Positions 1 through 11,075 of a stretch of DNA of 60,879 bases are shown here, piece after piece. Both the position numbers and the translations under genes were made by a program. The notes below the pieces were generated by a model, which worked only from the letters and a program-made list of their open reading frames with translations, did no database searches and was not told the DNA's origin. The stretch is taken from contig CAZGMC010000010.1 in the NCBI GenBank assembly GCA_964526565.1, positions 1 through 60,879 of the forward strand, read 5' to 3'. This stretch comes from CAZGMC01 sp964526565. Its GTDB lineage: Bacteria; Pseudomonadota; Alphaproteobacteria; DSM-16000; Inquilinaceae. The stretch's first letter is position 1, and each line of letters begins with the position of its first letter.

Positions 1-54
1 CCAGGCGCTCGGCCAGGCGCTCGGCCAGGCGCTCGGCCAGGCGCTCGGCCAGGC
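1..54 (+). repeat. 12-bp tandem repeat encoding (QALG)n
   Basis: At least four in-register copies of the unit caggcgctcggc open the window, and the array probably continues to the left. It lies in frame in the EndoU-domain gene and encodes a repetitive linker ahead of the nuclease domain. Confidence 0.9.
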
Positions 55-379
55 GGGGCTGCCGCGGCTGGTCGCCGGCACGATCGAGCCGCCGGACCGG
101 GCCGGCATCTGGTCGGCCACCGTGGAGTTCGACAACGGGCGGCGCAAGTTCTCCACCTTTTTCCCCGACGCCTGCAGCGCGGCGCAGATCGTTGCGTCCA
201 TCCTGCACGCTGCCGCCAATGCGCAGCCGGCCGACGGCACCTGGGGCCTGGTCGGCCCGTCGGCGCCGGACGCGGGTGCCGCCGGCTACTGCCTGGAGGA
301 GGGCGCGCCGTTCGCCATTCGGTTCGCCCATCTCGGCCATGGTACCGACCGGATCAACACGGCGTTTCCGCACGATTGA
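2..379 (+). CDS. C-terminal part of a protein ending in an EndoU-type nuclease domain (5' truncated by window)
   Basis: The reading frame is open from the first base and ends at TGA 377-379, so only the C-terminus is visible. It starts with at least four copies of a Gln-Ala-Leu-Gly repeat. About 100 residues follow that resemble the bacterial EndoU RNase domain: a Lys followed by FSTFFPD near bases 146-172, and a terminal block INTAFP just before the stop. In the family, EndoU domains sit at the C-terminus of polymorphic or contact-dependent toxins and cut RNA using two His and a Lys. Here the Lys in the RKFST stretch is visible, while the His residues would lie upstream and cannot be checked. 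The small gene 25 bases downstream fits an immunity partner. Domain recognition is from motif memory only, so the assignment is moderate. Confidence 0.6.
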   Translation, partial: QALGQALGQALGQALGQAGLPRLVAGTIEPPDRAGIWSATVEFDNGRRKFSTFFPDACSAAQIVASILHAAANAQPADGTWGLVGPSAPDAGAAGYCLEEGAPFAIRFAHLGHGTDRINTAFPHD

Positions 380-404
380 ACCGCTGGAGAGCAGGACCGT
401 TCGC

Positions 405-725
405 ATGATCCGCCCGCGCATCTTTCGTGACGACACGGGCCGGCCGCACGCCGACCGCACGGCCCTGCCGGCGGTGTGGGCCGACTTCCTTGAGACCGAG
501 GTGCGCGGCGGCCGCAAGCGCTGCGAGGCGCTGCTCGACGTCGTCGAGTCGGTGGCGGCGGGCCGCAGCGAAACCTGGGAGGAAAGCGGCAACCTGTACG
601 GCCTGACCCTCAGCCCGGGCGGCGCCCGGATCATGAATCTTTTTGATGACCGGGCGATGCCCTTGTCCCTGTCTCTCGAAGAATTGAGGATGGCGCTGCT
701 GGCATGGCGGGAGCATCTGCCTTAG
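405..725 (+). CDS. YacL-like (UPF0231) small protein, candidate immunity protein
   Basis: This encodes 106 residues. ATG 405 is preceded by a purine-rich ggagagcagga at 385-395. The sequence aligns by eye along most of E. coli YacL (UPF0231): an N-terminal FRDDTG block, a W..FL..EV segment, then an ALLDVVESVAAG-like helix, and a TWEESGNLY block before a leucine-rich C-terminal helix. YacL itself has no established function. Position directly after an EndoU-domain gene, in the same orientation and probably co-transcribed, is the classic place for a cognate immunity protein. That role is inference from context. No signal peptide or membrane segment is visible, in line with a cytosolic protein. 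Confidence 0.6.
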   Translation: MIRPRIFRDDTGRPHADRTALPAVWADFLETEVRGGRKRCEALLDVVESVAAGRSETWEESGNLYGLTLSPGGARIMNLFDDRAMPLSLSLEELRMALLAWREHLP

Positions 726-793
726 TTTGCACTGCCGCAACGGTCCCTGGCACGAGCCGGGCCAGGTCCGGGCCAGGGCCAGGAAGGACGCCC

Positions 794-1624
794 ATGACCG
801 TCATCTCCGCGGAAATCGCCAACGACGCCGTGCAGGGGCTGTGGGCCTCGATCCGCGACAAAGCCAAGACGTGGGCGCGGCGCGAGCCGGTCATGGCCGG
901 CTGGCTGACCCACTGCGTGCTGGAGGCGTCGACGTTCGAGTACGGCCTGGGCGCCATCCTGACCGACAAGGTGGCCGACTCGGTGCTGCCGGAGCGCACC
1001 CTGCTGCCGATGATGCTGGAGGCCATGGAGGCCGACGCGGCCATCATCGAGTCGGCGGCGACCGACCTGGAGGCCTACTTCAACCGCGACCCCGCCTGTC
1101 CCGACCACCTGACCGCATTGCTGTTCTACAAGGGCTACCACGCCGTCCAGACGCACCGCATGGCGCACTGGTTCTGGACCCACGGCCGGCCGACCCTGGC
1201 CCACTACTTGCAAAGCCGGTCGTCGGAGGTGTTCGGGGTCGACATCCACCCGGCGGCGCGGTTCGGCCGCGGCATCTTCTTCGACCACGCCACCGGCATC
1301 GTGGTCGGCGAGACGGCGGTGATCGACGACGATGTGTCGATCCTGCAGGGCGTCACCCTGGGCGGTACCGGCAAGGAGACCGGCGACCGCCATCCGAAGA
1401 TCCGCTCCGGCGTGCTGATCAGCGCCGGCAGCAAAGTGCTGGGCAACATCGTGATCGGCCAGGGCGCCAAGATCGGCGCCAACAGCGTCGTGCTGAAGGA
1501 CGTGCCGCCGCACACGACCGTGGTCGGCGTGCCGGGCCGGGTGATCGGCGGCACCCCGGTCGACATGCCGGCGCTGGTCATGGACCAGTCGCTCGACTGC
1601 GACAGCTTCGATCCGGGGATCTGA
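794..1624 (+). CDS. cysE: Serine O-acetyltransferase
   Basis: A 276-residue long-form serine acetyltransferase, which makes O-acetylserine from serine and acetyl-CoA, the first step of cysteine synthesis. It has the helical N-terminal SATase domain (about residues 10-110) and a left-handed beta-helix of hexapeptide repeats (about 140-250) with the DIHPAA.FG.GIF.DH and GGTGK signatures. The C-terminus is DPGI: a terminal Ile is the known docking residue for O-acetylserine sulfhydrylase (CysK), so a cysteine synthase complex is likely. The ATG at 794 is chosen because aggaagga lies just before it; an in-frame ATG further upstream would add an unrelated low-complexity segment. Confidence 0.95.
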   Translation: MTVISAEIANDAVQGLWASIRDKAKTWARREPVMAGWLTHCVLEASTFEYGLGAILTDKVADSVLPERTLLPMMLEAMEADAAIIESAATDLEAYFNRDPACPDHLTALLFYKGYHAVQTHRMAHWFWTHGRPTLAHYLQSRSSEVFGVDIHPAARFGRGIFFDHATGIVVGETAVIDDDVSILQGVTLGGTGKETGDRHPKIRSGVLISAGSKVLGNIVIGQGAKIGANSVVLKDVPPHTTVVGVPGRVIGGTPVDMPALVMDQSLDCDSFDPGI

Positions 1625-1853
1625 GACGCCGGCCGGACACGGAGGGGCGGCGAGGGACGCAGTGCCCTCGACACCGTGCCGGCGCCGATGCCCGGCGCCG
1701 ATGCCCGGCGGCTGTTCGGGGACTGCCCGGCGGCGGCTGATCGGGGCTGCGCGATAACCGGGCGGATGCCGGCAAGTTCGGTCTGGCGGCGCACGGCGTG
1801 CGGCGGTATGATCGGTACCAATAGTGAACAACCGGAGAAGGCGGGGCGCAGCA

Positions 1854-2372
1854 ATGGCAGGCAGCGTCAACAAGGTAATTCTCGTCGGCAACCTGGGCCG
1901 TGACCCGGAGATCCGTACCTTCCAGAACGGCGGCCGGGTGGCCAACCTGTCGATCGCCACGTCGGAACGGTGGACCGACCGCAACTCCGGCGAAAAGCGG
2001 GAGCGCACGGAATGGCACCGCGTCGCGGTCCTCAACGAGCCCCTGATCCAGGTGGTCGAGCGCTATCTGAAGAAGGGCGCCAAGGTCTATGTCGAGGGCC
2101 AGCTCGAGACGCGGAAGTGGCAGGACCAGGGCGGCCAGGACCGGTATACGACGGAGGTCGTGCTGCGGCCGTTCCGTGGCGACTTGACCATGCTCGACAC
2201 GCGGCAGAACGGCGGCGGCATGGGAGCGGGCATGGGAGCGGGCATGGGTGGCGGCCCGGCATCCGACGTCAATCCCTATGACGACGCGCCGAACTATGAG
2301 CGCCGGGAACGCCCGCCCGCCGGGTCGGGCGGCCCGCCCCCGGCCGATCTCGACGATGAAATCCCGTTCTGA
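1854..2372 (+). CDS. ssb: Single-stranded DNA-binding protein
   Basis: 172 residues. It begins MAGSVNKVILVGNLGRDPE, the standard SSB start, with an OB-fold over residues 1-110. A Gly/Met-rich disordered linker follows, and the end is the acidic tip DDEIPF that binds partner proteins such as the replisome and RecG. The ATG at 1854 is preceded by ggagaaggcgggg; a GTG 30 bases upstream is in frame but breaks the family start. The linker contains a 12-bp tandem repeat giving MGAGMGAG. It functions in replication, recombination and repair as a tetramer. No uvrA lies next to it, unlike in many proteobacteria. Confidence 0.97.
   Translation: MAGSVNKVILVGNLGRDPEIRTFQNGGRVANLSIATSERWTDRNSGEKRERTEWHRVAVLNEPLIQVVERYLKKGAKVYVEGQLETRKWQDQGGQDRYTTEVVLRPFRGDLTMLDTRQNGGGMGAGMGAGMGGGPASDVNPYDDAPNYERRERPPAGSGGPPPADLDDEIPF
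2217..2253 (+). repeat. 12-bp tandem repeat in the ssb linker
   Basis: About three copies of atgggagcgggc, in frame, encode Met-Gly-Ala-Gly units in the disordered SSB linker. Confidence 0.8.
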
Positions 2373-2825
2373 GGGCCGGCGGAGCCGCCTCAGCCAGGCC
2401 GCCGACACGGTGCATGCATGGCGCACCGGCCGCACGCGGTGCCGCCGGCCGGGCAGCCATGCGCCGGCCGCGCGTGGCTTTCGGTTGCGAAGGCCGGGGA
2501 AGCCTCTTTAACCGCGGCGCTGCAGGCAGTAGGCTTTGCGAACGCGGCCGACCCGGACCTCGCCTTTTGGGGGTAGGTCTCTGTCGCTTGCGGGTATTGC
2601 CGGGCGGCGTTCGGAAGACGATGTTGCCCGTCAGGTTGGTCAACGGGCCGCGAGCCGTATGGTGGGTCAAGGAATGCCGAGCCGTCGGGCGGCGCGTATC
2701 CGTTTTGCGTGCCCTGTCGAGCGGATCATTCGATAAATAAGGTTCTAATGTGCCCACCAGTCTGGATAAAATGCCCAGCGTAAACCGATACAGGGTGTCA
2801 TGCGCGCCGGTGCTATTTTGGGTGT
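2373..2825. other. Intergenic stretch of 453 bases, no gene recognised
   Basis: Between ssb and the FIST gene. Open frames here have the composition of chance frames in GC-rich DNA and no recognisable domain. The last 100 bases are less GC-rich (gataaataaggttctaatg region), which fits a promoter region for the FIST-kinase pair, but I cannot pick a confident -35/-10 pair. No clear terminator for ssb was found. Confidence 0.5.
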
Positions 2826-4043
2826 ATGCACGTGAACGGGACCGGGTTCGCACAGTCGTCGAATACCAGCAAGGCCATCGCCAATGCGGCGAACGCTGCC
2901 CTGGCCGGCATGGCGGGGGATGCACCCGGGCTGGCCATTGCCTTCGTCGGTGGGCGCCACGATGCGGAGGGTGCCCTGGCGGAACTCGCCTCGGTTCTGG
3001 GGCCAGTCCCGATTGTCGGCGGGTCCTCGGTCGGCTGCATCGGCGGCGGCCACGTCGGATATTCCGGGTTCGAGGTGGCCGTGACCCTGTTTCCCGCCCG
3101 GCTCGGCGAGTTCGTCATGATCACCACCGACGGGCTGGGTGGTCGGGAGTTCGCGGCAGGCGAGTGCCTGGGACGCAGAATCGCTGTCCTCAACCGCGTC
3201 GAACCGACGGTGCTGCTGTTCTTCGACAGCCTGATCGATCCCGGCCCGCCGCCCGAGTTCCATCCCTGCAGCCAGCTTGTCGACGGGGTCTATGCCGGCC
3301 TCGACGGGCATGCCGTGCGGCTGTCCGGGGCAGGCATGCTGGCCGATTTCAACCTGACCCAGAGCTGGCTGTATGACGGCGCCCGGGTGGCCCGCCATGC
3401 CGCCGTGGCGGTGGTCTGTCCGCCCTCCGTCGAGGCCGACACGGCCATCTTTCACGGCTGCATTCCGGTGTCCGGCTATTACGAGATCACGCGGATCGAC
3501 GGGGCGACCCTGTACGAGCTGGACGGCCAGCCGGCGATTTCCATCATCCAGCAGTTCGTGCCGCCGGACATGCTGCAGGACCGGTTCGAGCTGATGTTCC
3601 ACGTGACCATCGGCCAGAACCACGGGCCGCGCTTCGCCGATTTCGACGAGCGGAACTTCGTGAACCGGCTGGTGCTCGACGTCGACCGGCAGAACGGCGC
3701 GCTGCGGCTGTTCGATGCCGACTTCGCGGAGGGTGCGCACGTGCAGATCATGCTGCGCGACACGGAAAAGGTGCTCGAGTCGGCGCGGCTCGGTTCGGCC
3801 AGGGTGGCGGCGGGGCTGTCGGGCAGGAAGCCGCTCGTGGCCTTCTACTTCGACTGCGCCGGGCGCGCCGGCGCCCTGAGCGGCCTGCCGACGGAGGAGG
3901 CCGCCATCGTCCAAGGCAACCTGGGTGCGGAGGTGCCGCTATGCGGGTTCTATTCAGCCGTGGAGATTGCCCCGATCCTGGGCCGCAGCCGACCGCTGGA
4001 CTGGACCGGGGTGCTGACGGTGATTGCCGAGCGGCCGCAATGA
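2826..4043 (+). CDS. FIST-domain sensor protein
   Basis: 405 residues with the two-part FIST architecture. The N-terminal FIST_N part (about residues 35-235) has the IVGGSSVGCIGGG glycine-rich turn, and the C-terminal FIST_C part (about 245-390) has the ending pattern L.GFYS.VEIAP. FIST proteins are predicted small-molecule sensory modules, proposed to bind amino-acid-like ligands, and are usually linked to kinases, methyl-accepting proteins or diguanylate enzymes. There is no signal peptide or membrane segment, so it should be cytosolic. The ATG at 2826 is the first in frame after gggtgt. The stop overlaps the start of the following histidine kinase (ATGA), so the two are translationally coupled and probably act together. 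Confidence 0.85.
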   Translation: MHVNGTGFAQSSNTSKAIANAANAALAGMAGDAPGLAIAFVGGRHDAEGALAELASVLGPVPIVGGSSVGCIGGGHVGYSGFEVAVTLFPARLGEFVMITTDGLGGREFAAGECLGRRIAVLNRVEPTVLLFFDSLIDPGPPPEFHPCSQLVDGVYAGLDGHAVRLSGAGMLADFNLTQSWLYDGARVARHAAVAVVCPPSVEADTAIFHGCIPVSGYYEITRIDGATLYELDGQPAISIIQQFVPPDMLQDRFELMFHVTIGQNHGPRFADFDERNFVNRLVLDVDRQNGALRLFDADFAEGAHVQIMLRDTEKVLESARLGSARVAAGLSGRKPLVAFYFDCAGRAGALSGLPTEEAAIVQGNLGAEVPLCGFYSAVEIAPILGRSRPLDWTGVLTVIAERPQ

Positions 4044-5356
4044 CGACTCCCGAAGACGAGGCCACCTACTACAAGCAGCGTGCCGAGGACCTGGGCAAGA
4101 GGCTCATCGCCGCCGAGGAGCAGCGCCGCCAGGCCCGCATCGAGTCGGACAAGGCGAACAAGACGCTCGCCCTCATGCGCCAGGCGCACGAGATCGCCGA
4201 CGACGCCAAGAACACGATCCAGTTCAGCGACGAATACCTGCACCGCGTCTGCGACGTGCTGTTCACGGACGGCGCGGCCATTCTTCATTTCGACGAGTAC
4301 AGGAAGGTGTTCCGGTCCGCCCACCGGTTCGGCACGACCGGCGACGGCGACATCGTCGTCCCGTTCACCGACGAGAGTCCGACGTTCGATTTCATGAACG
4401 ACGCATTTACGGACTCGACCATCCTGGGGACGATAGCCCAGGCCGTCGGGTTTCGTCATCTGGCCTGGGCATGGAACCAGGGCGACGCCACCGCGCTGCT
4501 GCTGGTCCGGCGCTTCTTTGCCGGCCCGCGCAAGCCGTTCTCGGCGATCGACGGGGAGGTGGTCCAGGCGGCGCTGTCGATCTATTGCGAGGTGCTGAAG
4601 CGCAAGCGCACCCAGGAATCGCTGGTCGCCGCCAAGCTGGCGGCGGAAAGCGCCAGCGCGTCCAAGTCGCGCTTCCTGACGATGATGAGCCACGAGCTGC
4701 GCACCCCGCTCAACACCGTGCTGGGCTTTTCCGACATCATCCGCAATGGCCTGGTCGACCCGCCGGAGGACATCAAGGTGCGGGAATATGCCGAGGTGAT
4801 CCATCAGAGCGGCTCGCACCTGCTCGGCATCATCTCGGACATCCTCGACATTTCGCGGATCGAGACCGGGCGGTTCGACCTTGGAGAGACGAAGTTCGAC
4901 GTCTGTCGCCTGCTGGCGGACTGCGTCAAGATGGTCAAGACCAAGGCCGACGAGCGGAAGATCGCCCTTGAAACCGGCTTCGCGTTCGACCGGAAGGTCA
5001 TCTACGCCGACGAACGCATCATGAAACAGGTGGTCATCAACATCCTGTACAACGCCATCAAGTTCACCCACATTGGTGGCGCGGTTCGCGCCGTGGTGCG
5101 CGAAGGCAGCATCGCCGGCGTCGATATCGAGATCGCCGACAACGGCGTGGGCATGACCCAGCAGGAACTGGCCGTGGCGCTCGAGCCGTTCGGCCAGGTC
5201 GGCAACCGGCTGCGCCGCGGCCAGGAAGGCATTGGGCTGGGCCTGCCTCTGGCCCGCGCCTTCGTCGAGTTGCACGGCGGCGTGTTGTTCATCGACAGCG
5301 CCAAGGATCACGGCACCACCGTGACCATCAGCCTGCCGGAGCAGCGGGTTGTCTGA
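4040..5356 (+). CDS. Soluble hybrid-free histidine kinase with N-terminal sensory region
   Basis: 438 residues. A coiled-coil start (about 5-55) is followed by a GAF-like sensory region (about 60-185), a HisKA dimerisation domain with the phospho-acceptor His218 in MMSHELRTPLN, and an HATPase domain with N box around Asn338, G1 around Asp367-Gly371 and G2 around 398-401. There are no membrane segments and no receiver domain. The start at 4040 overlaps the stop of the FIST gene by four bases. Inference: the FIST protein supplies the ligand input to this kinase. No response regulator gene is adjacent, so the output partner lies elsewhere. Confidence 0.88.
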   Translation: MTTPEDEATYYKQRAEDLGKRLIAAEEQRRQARIESDKANKTLALMRQAHEIADDAKNTIQFSDEYLHRVCDVLFTDGAAILHFDEYRKVFRSAHRFGTTGDGDIVVPFTDESPTFDFMNDAFTDSTILGTIAQAVGFRHLAWAWNQGDATALLLVRRFFAGPRKPFSAIDGEVVQAALSIYCEVLKRKRTQESLVAAKLAAESASASKSRFLTMMSHELRTPLNTVLGFSDIIRNGLVDPPEDIKVREYAEVIHQSGSHLLGIISDILDISRIETGRFDLGETKFDVCRLLADCVKMVKTKADERKIALETGFAFDRKVIYADERIMKQVVINILYNAIKFTHIGGAVRAVVREGSIAGVDIEIADNGVGMTQQELAVALEPFGQVGNRLRRGQEGIGLGLPLARAFVELHGGVLFIDSAKDHGTTVTISLPEQRVV

Positions 5357-5487
5357 GCCGGCCAGAGGCGCTCCCGCTCTGTTAACGGGTGTCGACCAGC
5401 GACATACGACTTTTCGCTTATCGGCGCTTCGCGGGTGTGCCGGGTAGAACCGGGGTCTGCGCATGCTCGCGTAAACGACCCCCCGTC

Positions 5488-6873
5488 ATGCATCAGGTTT
5501 TCACGATGGCAACCGCTTCGGCTGCGCCAGGATCCCTGTTCCCGCGGCTCAGGAGCCATGCCGTCGAACTGGTTCGCCTGGCCATGCCCATCGTCGTGGC
5601 GCGGCTCGGCATCCTGACGATGGTCGTGGCCGACACGGTGATGGTCGGCCGCTTCTCCACAGCCGAGCTGGCCTATCAGGGCATCGGCCAGGTCCTGGTC
5701 AATCCGATCATGATCACCGCCGTCGGCCTGCTGATGGGCACGATGGTGATGGCGGCGCAGGCCGCCGGCGCCGGCGACACGGCCGGGGCCGGGGCGGTGT
5801 GGCGCCGCTCGGTGCCCTATGCCCTGCTGCTCGGCATGGTCGGCCTGGGGCTGTGCGTGTTCGGCGAGACCCTGCTGCTGTGGACCGGCCAGACACGGGA
5901 GCTGGCGCGCGAGGGCGGCCGCGTCATGGCGGTCCTCGGCCTCGGGCTGCCGCTCTACCTGGTCTATCTGGTCAGCTCATTCTTCCTGGAGGGCATCAAG
6001 CGGCCGCTGCCGGGCATGGTGCTGATGATCGCCGCCAACGTGCTGAACATCGTTCTCAACTGGCTGCTGGTGTTCGGCAATGCCGGACTGCCGGCGCTGG
6101 GCGCGGTCGGCTCGGCCTGGGCGACCACGGCGGTGCGCATCGTCCTGGCCGTCAGCCTGTGCGCCTACATCCTGACCATGCCGGGCCACAACGCCTATGC
6201 GGTGCGTCGGCGGACCGGCGGCAGCTGGCACGGCTGGCGCCGGCAGCGCCGCCTGGGCTATGCGGCGGGGGCAGGCATGGGCAGCGAGTCCGTGGCCTTC
6301 GCCGTCATGGGCGTGTTCGCCGGCTGGTTGGGCGTCGTGTCGCTGGGGGCGTTTTCCGTCGTGATCAGCATCATTGCCCTGGCCTTCATGGTCGCAGTCG
6401 GGTTCGGCGCCGCCACCGCCGTGCTGGTCGGCACGGCGCATGGCCGCGGCGACACCGCCGATACGGCGCTGGCCGGATGGACGGGGCTTGGCGTCAACAG
6501 TGTGGCCATGGCGCTGATCGGTCTCGGCCTGATGCTGGCGCCAGCGACAGTGGCAGCGTTCTACACCAACGACCCGGCGCTGATCGCCGTGACCACGCCG
6601 CTGGTGGTGTTCTCCGCCTTCATCCTCGTGGCCGACGGGGGCCAGGCAGTGATGGCCAACGCCCTGCGCGGCCGCGGCGAGACCTGGGTGCCGATGTCGC
6701 TGCACCTGTTCTCGTACTTCGTCGTCATGGTGCCGGCCAGTTGGGTGCTCGCGTTCCCACTGGGGCGCGGCGCGCTGGGCCTGCTCGAGGGAGTCCTGGT
6801 CGCCAGCCTGGTCTCGGTGGCGGTGCAGTCGCTGCGCTTCGCCTGGCTGGCCCGTCGCGACGCAAGGGCATAG
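5488..6873 (+). CDS. MATE-family multidrug/toxin efflux transporter
   Basis: 461 residues with about twelve hydrophobic helices in two similar halves, as expected for MATE exporters that use Na+ or H+ gradients to expel cationic compounds across the inner membrane. The start resembles the family (LAMPIVVARLG, then a DTVMVGR segment in the first helices). ATG 5488 is used; ATG 5506 is an equal alternative and would shorten the protein by six residues. The gene stands alone between the kinase and gyrA. The substrate cannot be told from the sequence. Confidence 0.88.
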   Translation: MHQVFTMATASAAPGSLFPRLRSHAVELVRLAMPIVVARLGILTMVVADTVMVGRFSTAELAYQGIGQVLVNPIMITAVGLLMGTMVMAAQAAGAGDTAGAGAVWRRSVPYALLLGMVGLGLCVFGETLLLWTGQTRELAREGGRVMAVLGLGLPLYLVYLVSSFFLEGIKRPLPGMVLMIAANVLNIVLNWLLVFGNAGLPALGAVGSAWATTAVRIVLAVSLCAYILTMPGHNAYAVRRRTGGSWHGWRRQRRLGYAAGAGMGSESVAFAVMGVFAGWLGVVSLGAFSVVISIIALAFMVAVGFGAATAVLVGTAHGRGDTADTALAGWTGLGVNSVAMALIGLGLMLAPATVAAFYTNDPALIAVTTPLVVFSAFILVADGGQAVMANALRGRGETWVPMSLHLFSYFVVMVPASWVLAFPLGRGALGLLEGVLVASLVSVAVQSLRFAWLARRDARA

Positions 6874-6914
6874 CCGCCATTCCGGCGCGAGGGGCGGCCG
6901 GGTGCGCTGCGGCA

Positions 6915-6944
6915 TTGTTCGCCCCTGCAAGACCGGTGTATAAC
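6915..6944 (+). promoter_or_regulatory. Candidate sigma-70 promoter for gyrA
   Basis: TTGTTC at 6915-6920 and TATAAC at 6939-6944 with an 18-base spacer, lying about 85 bases before the gyrA start. This is a good match in otherwise GC-rich DNA, found by eye only. Confidence 0.4.
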
Positions 6945-7031
6945 ACTGGTCAAAATTCGGTCATGCCGCTTTTGCGCCGCCATTAGCAGGCGCACATAAG
7001 TGTCTGTACCCCCTCTCGCACGGATCCCTCT

Positions 7032-9770
<2,739 letters not shown>

Positions 9771-9783
9771 CACGGAGGGCCGC

Positions 9784-10383
9784 ATGGCCAGGGAGCATAT
9801 CGGCGTCTACCCCGGAACCTTCGACCCCATCACCAACGGCCACATGGACATCGTGCGCCGCGCGGTACGGCTGGTCGACCGGTTGATCGTCGGCGTGGCA
9901 ACCAATGCCGGCAAGGGGCCGCTGTTCACGATCGATGAGCGGGTCGACCTGGTGCGTGCCGAAGTGGCGACGCTGGCGGCTGGCGGCCACCGCATCGAGG
10001 TGCGGGCGTTCGACAACCTGCTGCTGCACTTCGCGGAGAGCGTCGAGGCGACGATGATCATCCGCGGCCTGCGCGCCGTCTCGGACTTCGAGTACGAGTT
10101 CCAGATGGCCGGGATGAACGCCAAGCTGGACCCGAACATCGAGACGGTGTTCCTGATGGCGTCTGACCGCAACCACTTCATCTCGTCGCGCTTCGTCAAG
10201 GCGATCGGCGAGCTGGGCGGCGACATCAACCACTTCGTCGGCCCCAAGACCGCCGAACGCCTGGCCCGCCGCTTCGGCCACCCCAATGGCGGCGTCAAGC
10301 ATCATCGCGCCCCGTGCGCCGCGGCCCTGCGCGACGAGACGGTGGCGGAGCCCAGGGCCAGGGAACCGGTCGTATCCCGGTAG
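9784..10383 (+). CDS. coaD: Pantetheine-phosphate adenylyltransferase
   Basis: 199 residues. It transfers AMP from ATP to 4'-phosphopantetheine, the penultimate step of coenzyme A synthesis. The nucleotidyltransferase signature YPGTFDP.TNGH with His20 opens the protein. A conserved IIRGLRAVSDFEYE block follows, and the ISS.FVK motif comes near residue 140. The core family is about 160-170 residues, so the last 30 residues (HHRAPC... to the end) are an unusual, low-conservation tail. It directly follows gyrA, an arrangement common in alphaproteobacteria. Confidence 0.96.
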   Translation: MAREHIGVYPGTFDPITNGHMDIVRRAVRLVDRLIVGVATNAGKGPLFTIDERVDLVRAEVATLAAGGHRIEVRAFDNLLLHFAESVEATMIIRGLRAVSDFEYEFQMAGMNAKLDPNIETVFLMASDRNHFISSRFVKAIGELGGDINHFVGPKTAERLARRFGHPNGGVKHHRAPCAAALRDETVAEPRAREPVVSR

Positions 10384-10463
10384 GGGGCGGGCACGGGACG
10401 AAAGGCTTGCCGCGACCGCGCGCCCGGTTGATTCCCGGCGCCCCGGTGCCTATGGTCCCTGTC

Positions 10464-10536
10464 GACCGCTTAGCTCAGCCGGTAGAGCAACTGACTTTTA
10501 ATCAGTAGGCCGTGGGTTCGAGTCCCACAGCGGTCA
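10464..10536 (+). tRNA. tRNA-Lys (anticodon TTT)
   Basis: A cloverleaf can be drawn. The acceptor stem GACCGCT pairs with AGCGGTC, the anticodon stem ACTGA/TCAGT encloses loop CTTTTAA (anticodon TTT), and the T arm contains GGTTCGAGTCC. The discriminator is A and CCA is not encoded. Confidence 0.97.
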
Positions 10537-10798
10537 TATTAAAATCAACACCTTGGCTCAAGCCACCAACAGCCGTGCCACGCCCGTCCACCATGGACGG
10601 CAAGCACGAAGAACCTCGCGACCGCCGTGCTGCCAAGGTTTATGTCGTCCACGCTCTATAGTTAAAGCATTTACCAAAAGCACATCATTCCGGGTCGGGC
10701 ATGGATCGGTCAAAACGATGGAAAGGTGCTTCCGGTCGGGGTCGGTGGAGGGCCGGATGGGATCAGCAGTGTCCCGCGGCGATAGGGGACGGGCCAGC
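10537..10798. other. Gene-poor stretch after tRNA-Lys
   Basis: No credible gene. Composition is more mixed than in the flanks, with AT-richer patches such as ttatgtcgtcc...tagttaaagcatttacc. Together with the truncated Panacea gene next to it, this looks like decayed accessory DNA at a tRNA. No integrase and no second copy of the tRNA 3' end were seen in the window. Confidence 0.4.
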
Positions 10799-10978
10799 TC
10801 ACAGGGAAGCGAACAGCTTGTCGATTTGCCGGTGTGCCTCGATACGGCTGGCCAACTCTTCCGCCGTCGCACAACTCGTCATCAACTTCACCAGCTTGAT
10901 CACGCCCATCCGGCCGCCCGCCGTCTTCACGAAGAACGCCGCAATCTGACCGGCCTTGGCCTTGCGATCATTGAACAT
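10799..10978 (-). CDS. Truncated Panacea (DUF4065 / SocA-like antitoxin) domain protein, 59 aa
   Basis: Its N-terminus, MFNDRKA...QIAAFFV.TAGGRMGVIKLVKLM, matches the start of Panacea-domain antitoxins. From residue 34 the sequence jumps to a C-terminal-like helix with EELASRIEAHRQIDKLFASL, resembling the last helix of the same domain. Full-length members are about 150-180 residues, so roughly 100 residues of the core appear to be deleted in frame. The ATG has a strong GGGAGG ribosome-binding site six bases upstream, so a 59-residue protein could still be made. No toxin gene is adjacent. It could be a pseudogene or a real microprotein. Confidence 0.5.
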   Translation of the reverse strand: MFNDRKAKAGQIAAFFVKTAGGRMGVIKLVKLMTSCATAEELASRIEAHRQIDKLFASL

Positions 10979-11075
10979 CTGCGCCTCCCTCAGCCCGATT
11001 CATATCACAGATGGGTGCAGACGAGGTGAACCGCGATGGCCGCCCTCCGCGTCTTGATCGAACCGTGACAGCCCG

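Noticed and set aside
2414..2740. A 108-codon frame downstream of ssb
   Set aside because: Gly/Arg/Val-rich with no domain or ribosome site; composition is that of a chance frame.
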